Shown: positions 1 through 5,413 of the stretch, one piece after another
Position numbering within the stretch: the first letter of the stretch is position 1
Layout: each line of letters starts with the position of its first letter
Assembly (NCBI GenBank): GCA_937881285.1
Contig: CALGEU010000377.1
Coordinates: forward strand, 1-5,413
From: an uncultured Clostridia bacterium
Lineage (GTDB): Bacteria > Bacillota > Clostridia > Christensenellales > CAG-917
Direction: 5' to 3'
Length of the DNA: 5,413 nt
Program-made: the position numbers and the translations under genes
Notes under the pieces: generated by a model
Seen by the model: only the letters and a program-made list of their open reading frames with translations
What the model was told of the DNA's origin: nothing
Databases searched by the model: none

Positions 1-15
1 GCGATATTGCAGGTT

Positions 16-1038
16 ATGCGTAAGCCCGTATGTGCGGTTTGCGGAACGAAGAATTTGCCCGGTGCAAAATTCTGCGTATCCTGCGGTGCGCCGATAGTCG
101 TTGAAAGCGAGACTCACAGCGACGCGGACATGCTCGACGCAAGAAAGACGAAACTTCGTCTCGACAATATGGAGCGCGAAAGAATGGCGGTTGTCGACAA
201 AGAAATCGCAGAAAAACGCGCAAAAGCCGAAGAAGAGAGAGAAGCGGCGCTCGAAAAAGTGGAAGAATACCGCAAAAAGAGCGAAGACGAATACAAGCAA
301 AAGGCAAACGACCTTGAAGACTACCGCAGAAAACTCAACGAAATGGGTCCCGAAGACATTGAACTTCTCAAAAAAATGTCTGCGGCACTCAAGACCTATT
401 CAAAATACTACGCCGACCCGTATACGCAAATCGACGAAGACGACATCGACGGCGAGACCTACGTTTGCCCTGCGTGCGGAACGATAAATCCGCCCACGGC
501 AACCGCTTGCACGCACTGCGGAAGAGACAAGGCAAGAGCGTTGCTTCTACTTGCGAAAAACAAGATTAAGCAAAGTCCGCCCGTCAAGCGCAAACAAACG
601 ATAATCCCTGCGCCCGAAGCCGACCTTTCGGTGAAAAAAGTTCCCACTCTCGACGAGTTTATCGAAGAAAAGAACGCACCGAAGACGGAAGAAACGGTCG
701 CACCTGCTAAAAAAGAAGAAGTCAAGGAAGAAGCGCCTGCGGATTTCTCCGGTCCGAGCAACGCTCACTATGCGCCGTATCCGCCGCAATACGCTCCTTA
801 TCCTTATCAACAACCATACCCGTATCCGTACCCCGCGCAGCCTTATCCGCAAGCGCCGTACCTTATGGGAGAAGACGGCAAGCCCTATCAGATGCCGCCT
901 ATCGTTCAACCCGTTGCTTTCGTGCCGTACGTGACGCAAGAGCAACCGCTTATGCAATATTCGCCGACGGCGGTTGAAGCAAAACCGCAAAGAGCAGTGC
1001 CGACCAACGCAGCGGCAAAAGACGTCAAGAAGAATTGA
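16..1038 (+). CDS. Double zinc-ribbon, coiled-coil protein with Pro/Tyr-rich tail (function unknown)
   Basis: I do not recognise a named family beyond the zinc ribbons. Numbered from the ATG at 16 (340 aa), the first ribbon has Cys6, Cys9, Cys20 and Cys23 (CxxC-x10-CxxC). Residues about 40-110 are rich in Glu, Lys and Arg and look like a long coiled coil. A second ribbon has Cys151, Cys154, Cys165 and Cys168. A Lys/Glu/Pro-rich linker leads to a Pro/Tyr-rich stretch (about 252-282), then the motif VPYVTQE (303-309), and a short basic end. There is no signal peptide or membrane segment, so the protein is probably cytosolic. Such ribbons usually bind zinc and often mediate protein contacts; a scaffold or adaptor for the two membrane proteins downstream is an inference. 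The start is uncertain: the frame is open to the left edge, a TTG lies at 7, and no Shine-Dalgarno is visible before the ATG at 16. The gene could begin outside the window. Confidence 0.85.
   Translation: MRKPVCAVCGTKNLPGAKFCVSCGAPIVVESETHSDADMLDARKTKLRLDNMERERMAVVDKEIAEKRAKAEEEREAALEKVEEYRKKSEDEYKQKANDLEDYRRKLNEMGPEDIELLKKMSAALKTYSKYYADPYTQIDEDDIDGETYVCPACGTINPPTATACTHCGRDKARALLLLAKNKIKQSPPVKRKQTIIPAPEADLSVKKVPTLDEFIEEKNAPKTEETVAPAKKEEVKEEAPADFSGPSNAHYAPYPPQYAPYPYQQPYPYPYPAQPYPQAPYLMGEDGKPYQMPPIVQPVAFVPYVTQEQPLMQYSPTAVEAKPQRAVPTNAAAKDVKKN
769..861 (+). repeat. Low-complexity Pro/Tyr-rich coding repeat (YAPYP / YPYP)
   Basis: This in-frame segment of the first gene encodes about 31 residues that are almost entirely Tyr, Pro, Ala and Gln. 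It consists of imperfect copies of YAPYP and YPYP units, seen in DNA as recurring tatccg/tacccg-like codon pairs. It is likely disordered. Comparable Pro/Tyr/Gln-rich tails elsewhere act as flexible interaction or self-association segments, but that role is inferred here. Copy number could vary between strains by slippage. Confidence 0.75.
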
Positions 1039-1048
1039 CGAGAAGAAT

Positions 1049-1828
1049 ATGGCAGATCAGAAAAACAATAAACCGAGAATACGCGGCGTTGACGACGCCG
1101 GCATAAGACTTGCTCCGCCCCCGATAAACAACGCGGGCTATCACGTCATGCCGACCGTTATGCAGGAATACGTCATAGAGCCGCATCTTTCCGTGGACGA
1201 GCCGAAGGAAGAAAAGCGAGTGGTGTCCACCGCCGACGATTTTCAACCGAGAAGGGAAGACGCCAACAAGAAGTGGAAGAGACAAAAGCGTGCGAAGAAT
1301 ATGATTGCGGGCGCGATTGCTCTCGTCGTTTCGGTGGTGGTGCTTTTGCCCTACGTTCTCGGCGCAATAGGAACGAAAGTGAGTGCTCCGTTCAAGTTCT
1401 CGCTTGAAAGTTACAATGTCGTCGGAAACTGGATATCCGCTTTCAAACAAACGGCGGCGCAAGGCTGGAAAGGCGACGGCATAAAAGAGATATGGCTATC
1501 GACGGTGCCGAGCATGATTCTCACAATTGGCATTTTAGCAGTGCTTATCAATGCGATAAAGTCGTTGTTTGCGCTGTTTGGAGCAATCAAACCCGTAAAA
1601 TACGGTTGGGGCGCATTCGTAAATCTCGTATGCGTGCTTGCCCTTTTCGTGGCGTCGCTCGTTGGCGCGCCCGCGATAGGCATCGACAAAATTGACTTTA
1701 TGGCCGACTTCATACACGGTTTCAAGGCGAGCGAGTTGTTCACGCTCATGACGTTCGGCGCAGGATATACGATAATCTGCGCTCTATTGGCACTCGTAAA
1801 CCGCGACAAGTTCGGTTATCTCAAATAA
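1049..1828 (+). CDS. Four-helix membrane protein with disordered cytosolic N-terminus (function unknown)
   Basis: The product is 259 aa and belongs to no family I can name. Residues 1-82 are hydrophilic and contain PPI (24-26) and MPTVMQE (34-40), which resembles motifs in both neighbouring genes. A basic cluster (KKWKRQKRAK, 74-83) precedes the first membrane helix, placing the N-terminus in the cytosol by the positive-inside rule. Probable helices lie at about 85-107, 152-178, 187-208 and 230-250, with a roughly 40-residue external loop after the first. The product resembles that of the next gene in length, helix number, soluble N-terminus, and a VVxLP helix followed by a NVxG motif (YNVVGNW here), so the two are probably paralogues. 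The ATG at 1049 lies 10 nt after the previous stop, with only a weak purine-rich site (GAGAAG) before it. The open frame runs back to 974 inside the upstream gene, but no better start is evident there. No catalytic residues are apparent. Confidence 0.88.
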   Translation: MADQKNNKPRIRGVDDAGIRLAPPPINNAGYHVMPTVMQEYVIEPHLSVDEPKEEKRVVSTADDFQPRREDANKKWKRQKRAKNMIAGAIALVVSVVVLLPYVLGAIGTKVSAPFKFSLESYNVVGNWISAFKQTAAQGWKGDGIKEIWLSTVPSMILTIGILAVLINAIKSLFALFGAIKPVKYGWGAFVNLVCVLALFVASLVGAPAIGIDKIDFMADFIHGFKASELFTLMTFGAGYTIICALLALVNRDKFGYLK

Positions 1829-1835
1829 GAGCAAT

Positions 1836-1842
1836 AAAGGAG
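1836..1842 (+). promoter_or_regulatory. Shine-Dalgarno site of the third gene
   Basis: AAAGGAG lies 6 nt before the ATG at 1849. It is the clearest ribosome-binding site in the window and fixes the start of this gene. It sits in the 20-nt gap after the preceding stop, so no separate promoter is needed. Confidence 0.8.
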
Positions 1843-1848
1843 AAATAT

Positions 1849-2700
1849 ATGGCAAAGAAGGATCGTAACAAGGAAATCGTTTTGACTCCCGAAAGCAGTG
1901 AAATTCAAGCGGTGGACGAACCGATGTTCGAATCGGAAGCATACGCCACTCCGCAACCCGAAGAAGGCTCTGACGTGACGGTTATGAAACCCGTCGGCAT
2001 CGGCGGCCCCGTTCCTATCGTCGCACCCAAGCATAACACAATTCAGTTGCAACCCATAGTCGTGCCGCTTGCGGTCGTGCCTTATATGACGCAGGACAGC
2101 AACGTTTTGCGCACGGACGGCAACAGACAAGACACCTATGCGCCTGCCACCGTCGAGTACGGCGAAGCGACCGATTTCGAAACGGTCTCGGCACAAAAGG
2201 TCAAGAAAAAGAGCAAAGTGCAACCGAGAATTTTTGCACTCGTCACGTTCTTGCTCTCTGCGCTCGTCGTGCTTCCGTTCATTCTTTCTTATTTTATGGA
2301 CAGCGTCGGCGCAATGAAGATTGCAGAGTTCAACGTCATCGGAACGATTCAAAAATGGGTGGCAAACGGCTTTGCGCTTCGTCCGCTCAGAAACCTTGCG
2401 TATATCGGCGTTGCGGCAGTGAGCGCGGTTATGGTGCTTTCGTCTCTCATTTCTATAATCGTCGGCAAGTATCCCAGAGCGTTGCATGTCATCTTCTCGC
2501 TTGCGGCATTCCTTGCGCTGCTTGCACTTCTCATCAAGTGGCTCGTCAAGAGCGAATTCGTCATCGCAAACAAAATCGGTTTCGTGGTGATTCTTGCGCT
2601 TTCTTTCGTCGATTTCGTGCTTGTTGTGGTTTTCTCCTGCCTTCTCAACAAACTCGAAGACAAGGTTGAAAAGAGTCAGAACGCGGCAAAGGAAATCTGA
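1849..2700 (+). CDS. Four-helix membrane protein, probable paralogue of the upstream gene (function unknown)
   Basis: The product is 283 aa and I cannot assign a function. Residues 1-125 are hydrophilic and probably disordered. They include a Pro/Val/Ile-rich stretch ending in VPYMTQD (77-83), nearly the same as VPYVTQE near the C-terminus of the first gene's product. A Lys-rich patch (KVKKKSK, 117-123) precedes the first helix, again suggesting a cytosolic N-terminus. Probable helices lie at about 127-148, 184-206, 211-231 and 243-266, followed by a short charged tail (NKLEDKVEKSQ). The first helix and following loop (VVLPF, then FNVIG) match the upstream protein (VVLLPY, then YNVVG), supporting common ancestry with strong divergence. 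The gene starts 20 nt after its neighbour, is last in group 1, and is followed by a hairpin terminator. No enzymatic motif is visible; a structural or scaffolding role is only a guess. Confidence 0.9.
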   Translation: MAKKDRNKEIVLTPESSEIQAVDEPMFESEAYATPQPEEGSDVTVMKPVGIGGPVPIVAPKHNTIQLQPIVVPLAVVPYMTQDSNVLRTDGNRQDTYAPATVEYGEATDFETVSAQKVKKKSKVQPRIFALVTFLLSALVVLPFILSYFMDSVGAMKIAEFNVIGTIQKWVANGFALRPLRNLAYIGVAAVSAVMVLSSLISIIVGKYPRALHVIFSLAAFLALLALLIKWLVKSEFVIANKIGFVVILALSFVDFVLVVVFSCLLNKLEDKVEKSQNAAKEI

Positions 2701-2723
2701 ACATAGACACGCATATTACACGC

Positions 2724-2760
2724 AAAACGAATTGCACCCTGCGATTCGTTTTGATTTATT
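2724..2760 (+). terminator. Intrinsic (Rho-independent) terminator of group 1
   Basis: AAAACGAATTGC (2724-2735) and GCGATTCGTTTT (2741-2752) form a 12-bp stem with a single G-T pair and a 5-base loop (ACCCT). The right arm ends in TTTT and continues GATTTATT, giving an interrupted U-rich tail. It begins 23 nt after the stop of the last group 1 gene. The tail is not a pure U run, so efficiency may be partial. The stem's A/T-rich base could allow some activity on the other strand too. Confidence 0.75.
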
Positions 2761-2848
2761 AAGGGAAGAATTTTCAAAAACGCATATATTGAGACGTTTA
2801 TGAAGAAATTTTTCCGCAATACACGACGGTACACAAAGAAAAGGGGCT

Positions 2849-3628
2849 ATGTCGCTCAAACTCGTATCACTCACAAGCGGAAGCAAGGGCAACTGCACAT
2901 TGGTTTTTTCAAACACGACGGCAATTTTGGTTGACGCTGGTTTGTCGTATACGAGATTGTGCGCGGAACTTAAAGATTTCGGTCTTACTCCCGATATGAT
3001 TGACGGAGTGGTGATAACGCACGAGCACAGCGACCATATAAGCGGTTTGCAAAAACTTGCCCCGCACACAAAAGTGTACGCGCATCCGCTCACGCAAAGA
3101 GCGATATTTCAGCGCACGGGAGAACTGAAAAACGCGCAGGACGTAGACGATTACGAAGGCGGTTTCGACGTGGGAGACATAAAGGTTTTGCCTTTCCGCA
3201 TACCGCACGACGCGGCGTATCCGCTTGCATATTCGTTTGAGTGCGGCAACGCCCGTTGCAGCGTCGCAACAGACATAGGTATGCCGACGCGCGGCGTTCT
3301 TCGCAACGTTAAAGACAGCGAAGTCGTGTTGCTTGAAGCAAATCACGACCTTGAAATGCTCAAAAACGGCAAATATCCACCAAATCTTAAAGCGAGAATT
3401 TTGTCAAATACGGGACACCTTTCAAACGACGCTACCGCAGTCATAGCAAAGCATCTTTGCGAAGGGAGCGAAGTGCAGAAACTCATTCTTGGGCATATAA
3501 GCGAAAATAACAACACCGAGCAACTTGCTTTCGACACCGTGGAGCGCACGCTCAAGGAGTGGAACAGCGACATAGAATTGTCCGTTGCTCATCAATCGAG
3601 AAGGAGCGAAGTTTTCGAGATATTATGA
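2849..3628 (+). CDS. yycJ: YycJ/WalJ-like MBL-fold metallo-hydrolase
   Basis: The product is 259 aa, a usual length for this family of metallo-beta-lactamase-fold enzymes. The family signature SGSKGNC (10-16) is near the N-terminus. The metal-binding motif HEHSDH spans 58-63 (His58, His60, Asp62, His63). Further likely ligands are His120 (PHDA), Asp142 (TDIG) and His216 (LGHIS). The stretch LLEANHD (161-167), then LKARILSNTGHLSN (180-193), is typical of YycJ. As I recall, a Bacillus YycJ was characterised as a 5'-3' double-stranded DNA exonuclease linked to mismatch repair, and in many Bacillota the gene sits with walRK. Here no walRK genes are present; the partners are two CPBP proteases. 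The protein is cytosolic, with no signal peptide. The start ATG follows an AAAAGGGG run (2839-2846) at short spacing. The stop TGA overlaps the next start as ATGA. Identity is strong; the exact substrate here is inferred. Confidence 0.93.
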   Translation: MSLKLVSLTSGSKGNCTLVFSNTTAILVDAGLSYTRLCAELKDFGLTPDMIDGVVITHEHSDHISGLQKLAPHTKVYAHPLTQRAIFQRTGELKNAQDVDDYEGGFDVGDIKVLPFRIPHDAAYPLAYSFECGNARCSVATDIGMPTRGVLRNVKDSEVVLLEANHDLEMLKNGKYPPNLKARILSNTGHLSNDATAVIAKHLCEGSEVQKLILGHISENNNTEQLAFDTVERTLKEWNSDIELSVAHQSRRSEVFEIL

Positions 3629-4728
3629 GAAAGACCATAGGCGCAAGCGAAGGAAGTTCCATATATATAACGGGTATCTGCGCAGGGAGCATTTTGTCCC
3701 TGTTTTTGTCGCTTGCACTCAGAAACGTCAACGTCGGCTTCGACGGAATGAGCGTATACAACTGGTGTGGATACGCGCTTATGCAAATCGCGTTCATAGC
3801 GACGGTGTTCATATATTCGGCGGTGAGAAAAACAGACGTCGTAAGCGTCGCAAAAATGAAAAAACCGCTTAATATAAAACAAATCGTGCTGTTGCCGTTC
3901 ATTTCTATTGCGACGATACTCGCGTTTTTGCCGCTCGCAAATGCGTGGAGCGCGTTTCTCGGAGTGATAGGTTATCACGGCTCGGGCGTTGCGATGCCTG
4001 CGTTTTCAAACGTCGGAGTTTACTTTCTCGCGCTGTTTCTTATGGCCCTTTTGCCCGCATTCGGCGAAGAATTGCTCGTTCGCGGCAATCTTTTTTCGGG
4101 ATTGTCGACGAGAAACGTGTGGTTCGGTGTGCTTATGTCTGCGCTTATGTTCTCGCTTATGCACGCAAATCCCGTGCAGACGGTGCATCAATTCGGACTC
4201 GGTATAGTGCTCGCGCTCGTCGTTGCGTTGTCCGGCTCGCTTTGGGCAGGCGTTGCGGTGCACTTTTTCAACAATTTCATAAGCATAACGCTTACGGCGT
4301 ACATTCCGCAAGTTGACGAATGGTACGTTGCGCTCGGCTATTACAACTGGCTTACGGGTGCGGCGAGCGTCGTGGTCGGCGTTCTTTTGCTCGTCGTTTT
4401 GTTGTGGCTTTTCTTCCGCGCAGGCGACAAAAAAGAGAAGTCGGGTATCGTGAAAAACGTGTATACCGAAGACGGTTTCACGATAGTCGCGACGCAAAAC
4501 GTATCGAGCGATACGGATAAGCCGAAAAAGAGCAATATTTTCAAAGATTTCGCAAGATTTTTCAAGTCGCTTTTCACAAAACAGGGGTGGAAAAACGTCA
4601 CCTACTGGCTCGAAGAGCGCAATGAAGTGGAATATATAGGCAAAAATCAAAATCTTATGGGCGTCTGGATTGCGCTTGCGCTCGTGATAGTCTACTGGAT
4701 TTACGCATTCGTGGTGAGCATAATATGA
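3625..4728 (+). CDS. CPBP-family intramembrane glutamic protease (CAAX protease/Abi) with C-terminal extension
   Basis: The product is a 367-aa polytopic membrane protein. All three CPBP motifs are intact: EELLVR (EExxxR; Glu148, Glu149, Arg153), FSLMH (FxxxH; Phe176, His180) and HFFNN (His213, Asn217). These residues form the active site in Rce1-type glutamic intramembrane proteases. Bacterial members have been tied to peptide processing, bacteriocin self-immunity and abortive infection; the substrate here is unknown. Helices are apparent at about 12-32, 47-66, 85-108 and 130-146, through the catalytic core (165-222), and at 245-264. Unusually, a basic soluble segment (about 266-344) and a final helix (about 346-366) follow the core. 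The ATG at 3625 overlaps the yycJ stop (ATGA), implying translational coupling. The frame extends upstream to a GTG at 3559, but that lies inside yycJ, encodes a charged stretch unlike a CPBP N-terminus, and is less likely. The next gene encodes a related protease. Confidence 0.92.
   Translation: MRKTIGASEGSSIYITGICAGSILSLFLSLALRNVNVGFDGMSVYNWCGYALMQIAFIATVFIYSAVRKTDVVSVAKMKKPLNIKQIVLLPFISIATILAFLPLANAWSAFLGVIGYHGSGVAMPAFSNVGVYFLALFLMALLPAFGEELLVRGNLFSGLSTRNVWFGVLMSALMFSLMHANPVQTVHQFGLGIVLALVVALSGSLWAGVAVHFFNNFISITLTAYIPQVDEWYVALGYYNWLTGAASVVVGVLLLVVLLWLFFRAGDKKEKSGIVKNVYTEDGFTIVATQNVSSDTDKPKKSNIFKDFARFFKSLFTKQGWKNVTYWLEERNEVEYIGKNQNLMGVWIALALVIVYWIYAFVVSII
4713..4718 (+). promoter_or_regulatory. 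Shine-Dalgarno-like site before the second CPBP gene
   Basis: GGTGAG lies 6 nt before the ATG at 4725 and can pair with the GGTG-complementary part of the 16S rRNA anti-SD. With the ATGA overlap it supports 4725 as the start. It lies within the coding end of the upstream gene. Confidence 0.5.
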
Positions 4729-5413
4729 GCAAGAGAAGAAGCGTCGGCATCATATATTTCGTCGTGATAATGCTCACTCTCCTTATGAGAGTGGCGTCTG
4801 CGCTTGACATTTATTCGGCTCTCGGCATAGAAGATTACGACGCGCTCTGGACGTGCACGGTGCAAATTTTGCTTTTCGGGCTGACGAGCATTGCTCTATA
4901 TTCGTGGAGTGCGTATGCAAGACGCGAAAGCGTCAAAGAAGTGCTTTGCGATTTCGGAGTGAAACGCATAAAAGCACTCGACTGGTTGATTATTCTCGGG
5001 ATATGCGTCTGCACTATGGCGGTTTCTACGGGCGTTTCTTTCGTGTGGCAGGTGGCACTCAGGCTTATGGGGTTCACGCACACGTCGTCAAGCACAGACT
5101 ATTCGACGGTAGGACTTTTGTTCAAGGAACTTGCGCTCACCGCGCTTTTGCCTGGGATTTTTGAAGAGATTGCTCATCGCGGCCTGATTTATGCAGGATA
5201 CAGAGAATGCAAGTGGAAATTCGTGTTGGTGTCCGCATTGCTGTTTTCGCTTATGCACCAGAACATCGTGCAGACGGGATACACGTTCTTTTTCGGCGCG
5301 TCTCTTGCGCTCGTGATGTATTACACGGGTTCGATTTGGGGCGGTATACTGATACACTTTGCAAACAATGCGTGGGTGGTGCTTTCCGGATATTCCGAAC
5401 AACACCCCGACGG
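4725..5413 (+). CDS. Second CPBP-family intramembrane protease (partial, cut by window end)
   Basis: I translated 229 codons from the ATG at 4725 with no stop, so the C-terminus lies beyond the window. The three CPBP motifs are present: EEIAHR (Glu147, Glu148, Arg152), FSLMH (Phe174, His178) and HFANN (His211, Asn215), so an active membrane-embedded glutamic protease is expected. Hydrophobic segments lie at about 8-25, 45-64, 86-112, 128-146, 166-178, 187-200 and 204-222. The core resembles the upstream CPBP protein: FSLMHxNxVQT and GSxWxG are shared, pointing to tandem duplication. The N-terminal part is shorter and quite different: the first catalytic Glu falls at nearly the same position, but residues 26-45 and 66-85 are hydrophilic. 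The start is set by the 4-bp ATGA overlap with the previous gene and the GGTGAG site. The substrate is unknown. It cannot be judged whether it shares the C-terminal extension of its neighbour. Confidence 0.92.
   Translation, partial: MSKRRSVGIIYFVVIMLTLLMRVASALDIYSALGIEDYDALWTCTVQILLFGLTSIALYSWSAYARRESVKEVLCDFGVKRIKALDWLIILGICVCTMAVSTGVSFVWQVALRLMGFTHTSSSTDYSTVGLLFKELALTALLPGIFEEIAHRGLIYAGYRECKWKFVLVSALLFSLMHQNIVQTGYTFFFGASLALVMYYTGSIWGGILIHFANNAWVVLSGYSEQHPD

Noticed and set aside
974..1048. Upstream start for the second gene inside the first gene
   Set aside because: The added 25 residues are a Lys/Arg/Gln-rich out-of-frame reading of the first gene, and the ATG at 1049 sits just after that gene's stop.
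2785..2790. TATATT as a -10 box for the yycJ group
   Set aside because: The hexamer is close to consensus, but nothing resembling TTGACA lies 16-18 bp upstream (the sequence there is AAGGGAAG-like). A promoter is expected in this gap, but I cannot place it.
2800..2934. A 44-codon ORF starting ATGAAGAAATTT before and overlapping the yycJ start
   Set aside because: It has no Shine-Dalgarno site, overlaps the well-supported yycJ start in another frame for most of its length, and its product is a basic stretch with no recognisable pattern.
3559..3624. GTG at 3559 as start of the first CPBP gene
   Set aside because: It would add 22 charged residues encoded inside yycJ. The ATG at 3625 overlaps the yycJ stop as ATGA and gives a normal hydrophobic N-terminus.
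4006..4650. Long minus-strand open frames opposite the CPBP genes and elsewhere
   Set aside because: They are rich in Arg, His and Cys, as expected from antisense readings of this codon usage, and show no start signals or domains.

Overview
The window carries six genes, all on the + strand, packed into two operon-like groups separated by one 148-bp intergenic gap. Base composition is intermediate. Start sites use Shine-Dalgarno motifs or ATGA stop/start overlaps, and one gene is a YycJ/WalJ-type metallo-hydrolase. Together these suggest a Bacillota (Firmicutes, probably clostridial) chromosome. That placement is an inference; there is no rRNA or other taxonomic marker here. I see no tRNA, rRNA, CRISPR array, insertion sequence or phage gene.

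Group 1 (1-2700) holds three uncharacterised genes. The first encodes a soluble protein with an N-terminal zinc ribbon, a long charged coiled coil, a second zinc ribbon and a Pro/Tyr-rich tail. The other two encode four-helix membrane proteins that look like diverged paralogues, each with a long, probably cytosolic N-terminal region. The most notable feature is a short motif (VPYVTQE / MPTVMQE / VPYMTQD) in the disordered part of all three proteins. It suggests that the three products share a binding partner or belong to one membrane-associated assembly. Nothing in the sequence reveals the biochemical role, and this is the best candidate here for an undescribed system.

The gap (2701-2848) contains a strong 12-bp hairpin that looks like an intrinsic terminator for group 1. 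The leader of group 2 follows it, with no convincing full promoter.

Group 2 (2849-5413) starts with a YycJ/WalJ-like metallo-beta-lactamase-fold hydrolase. Two tandem CPBP-family (CAAX protease/Abi) intramembrane proteases follow, each joined to the previous gene by a 4-bp ATGA overlap. The second protease is cut off by the window end. The two proteases share all catalytic motifs and a similar core, so they look like a tandem duplication. The first has gained a C-terminal soluble segment and an extra terminal membrane helix. Tight coupling implies coordinated translation; any functional link between the nuclease-like protein and the proteases is unproven.
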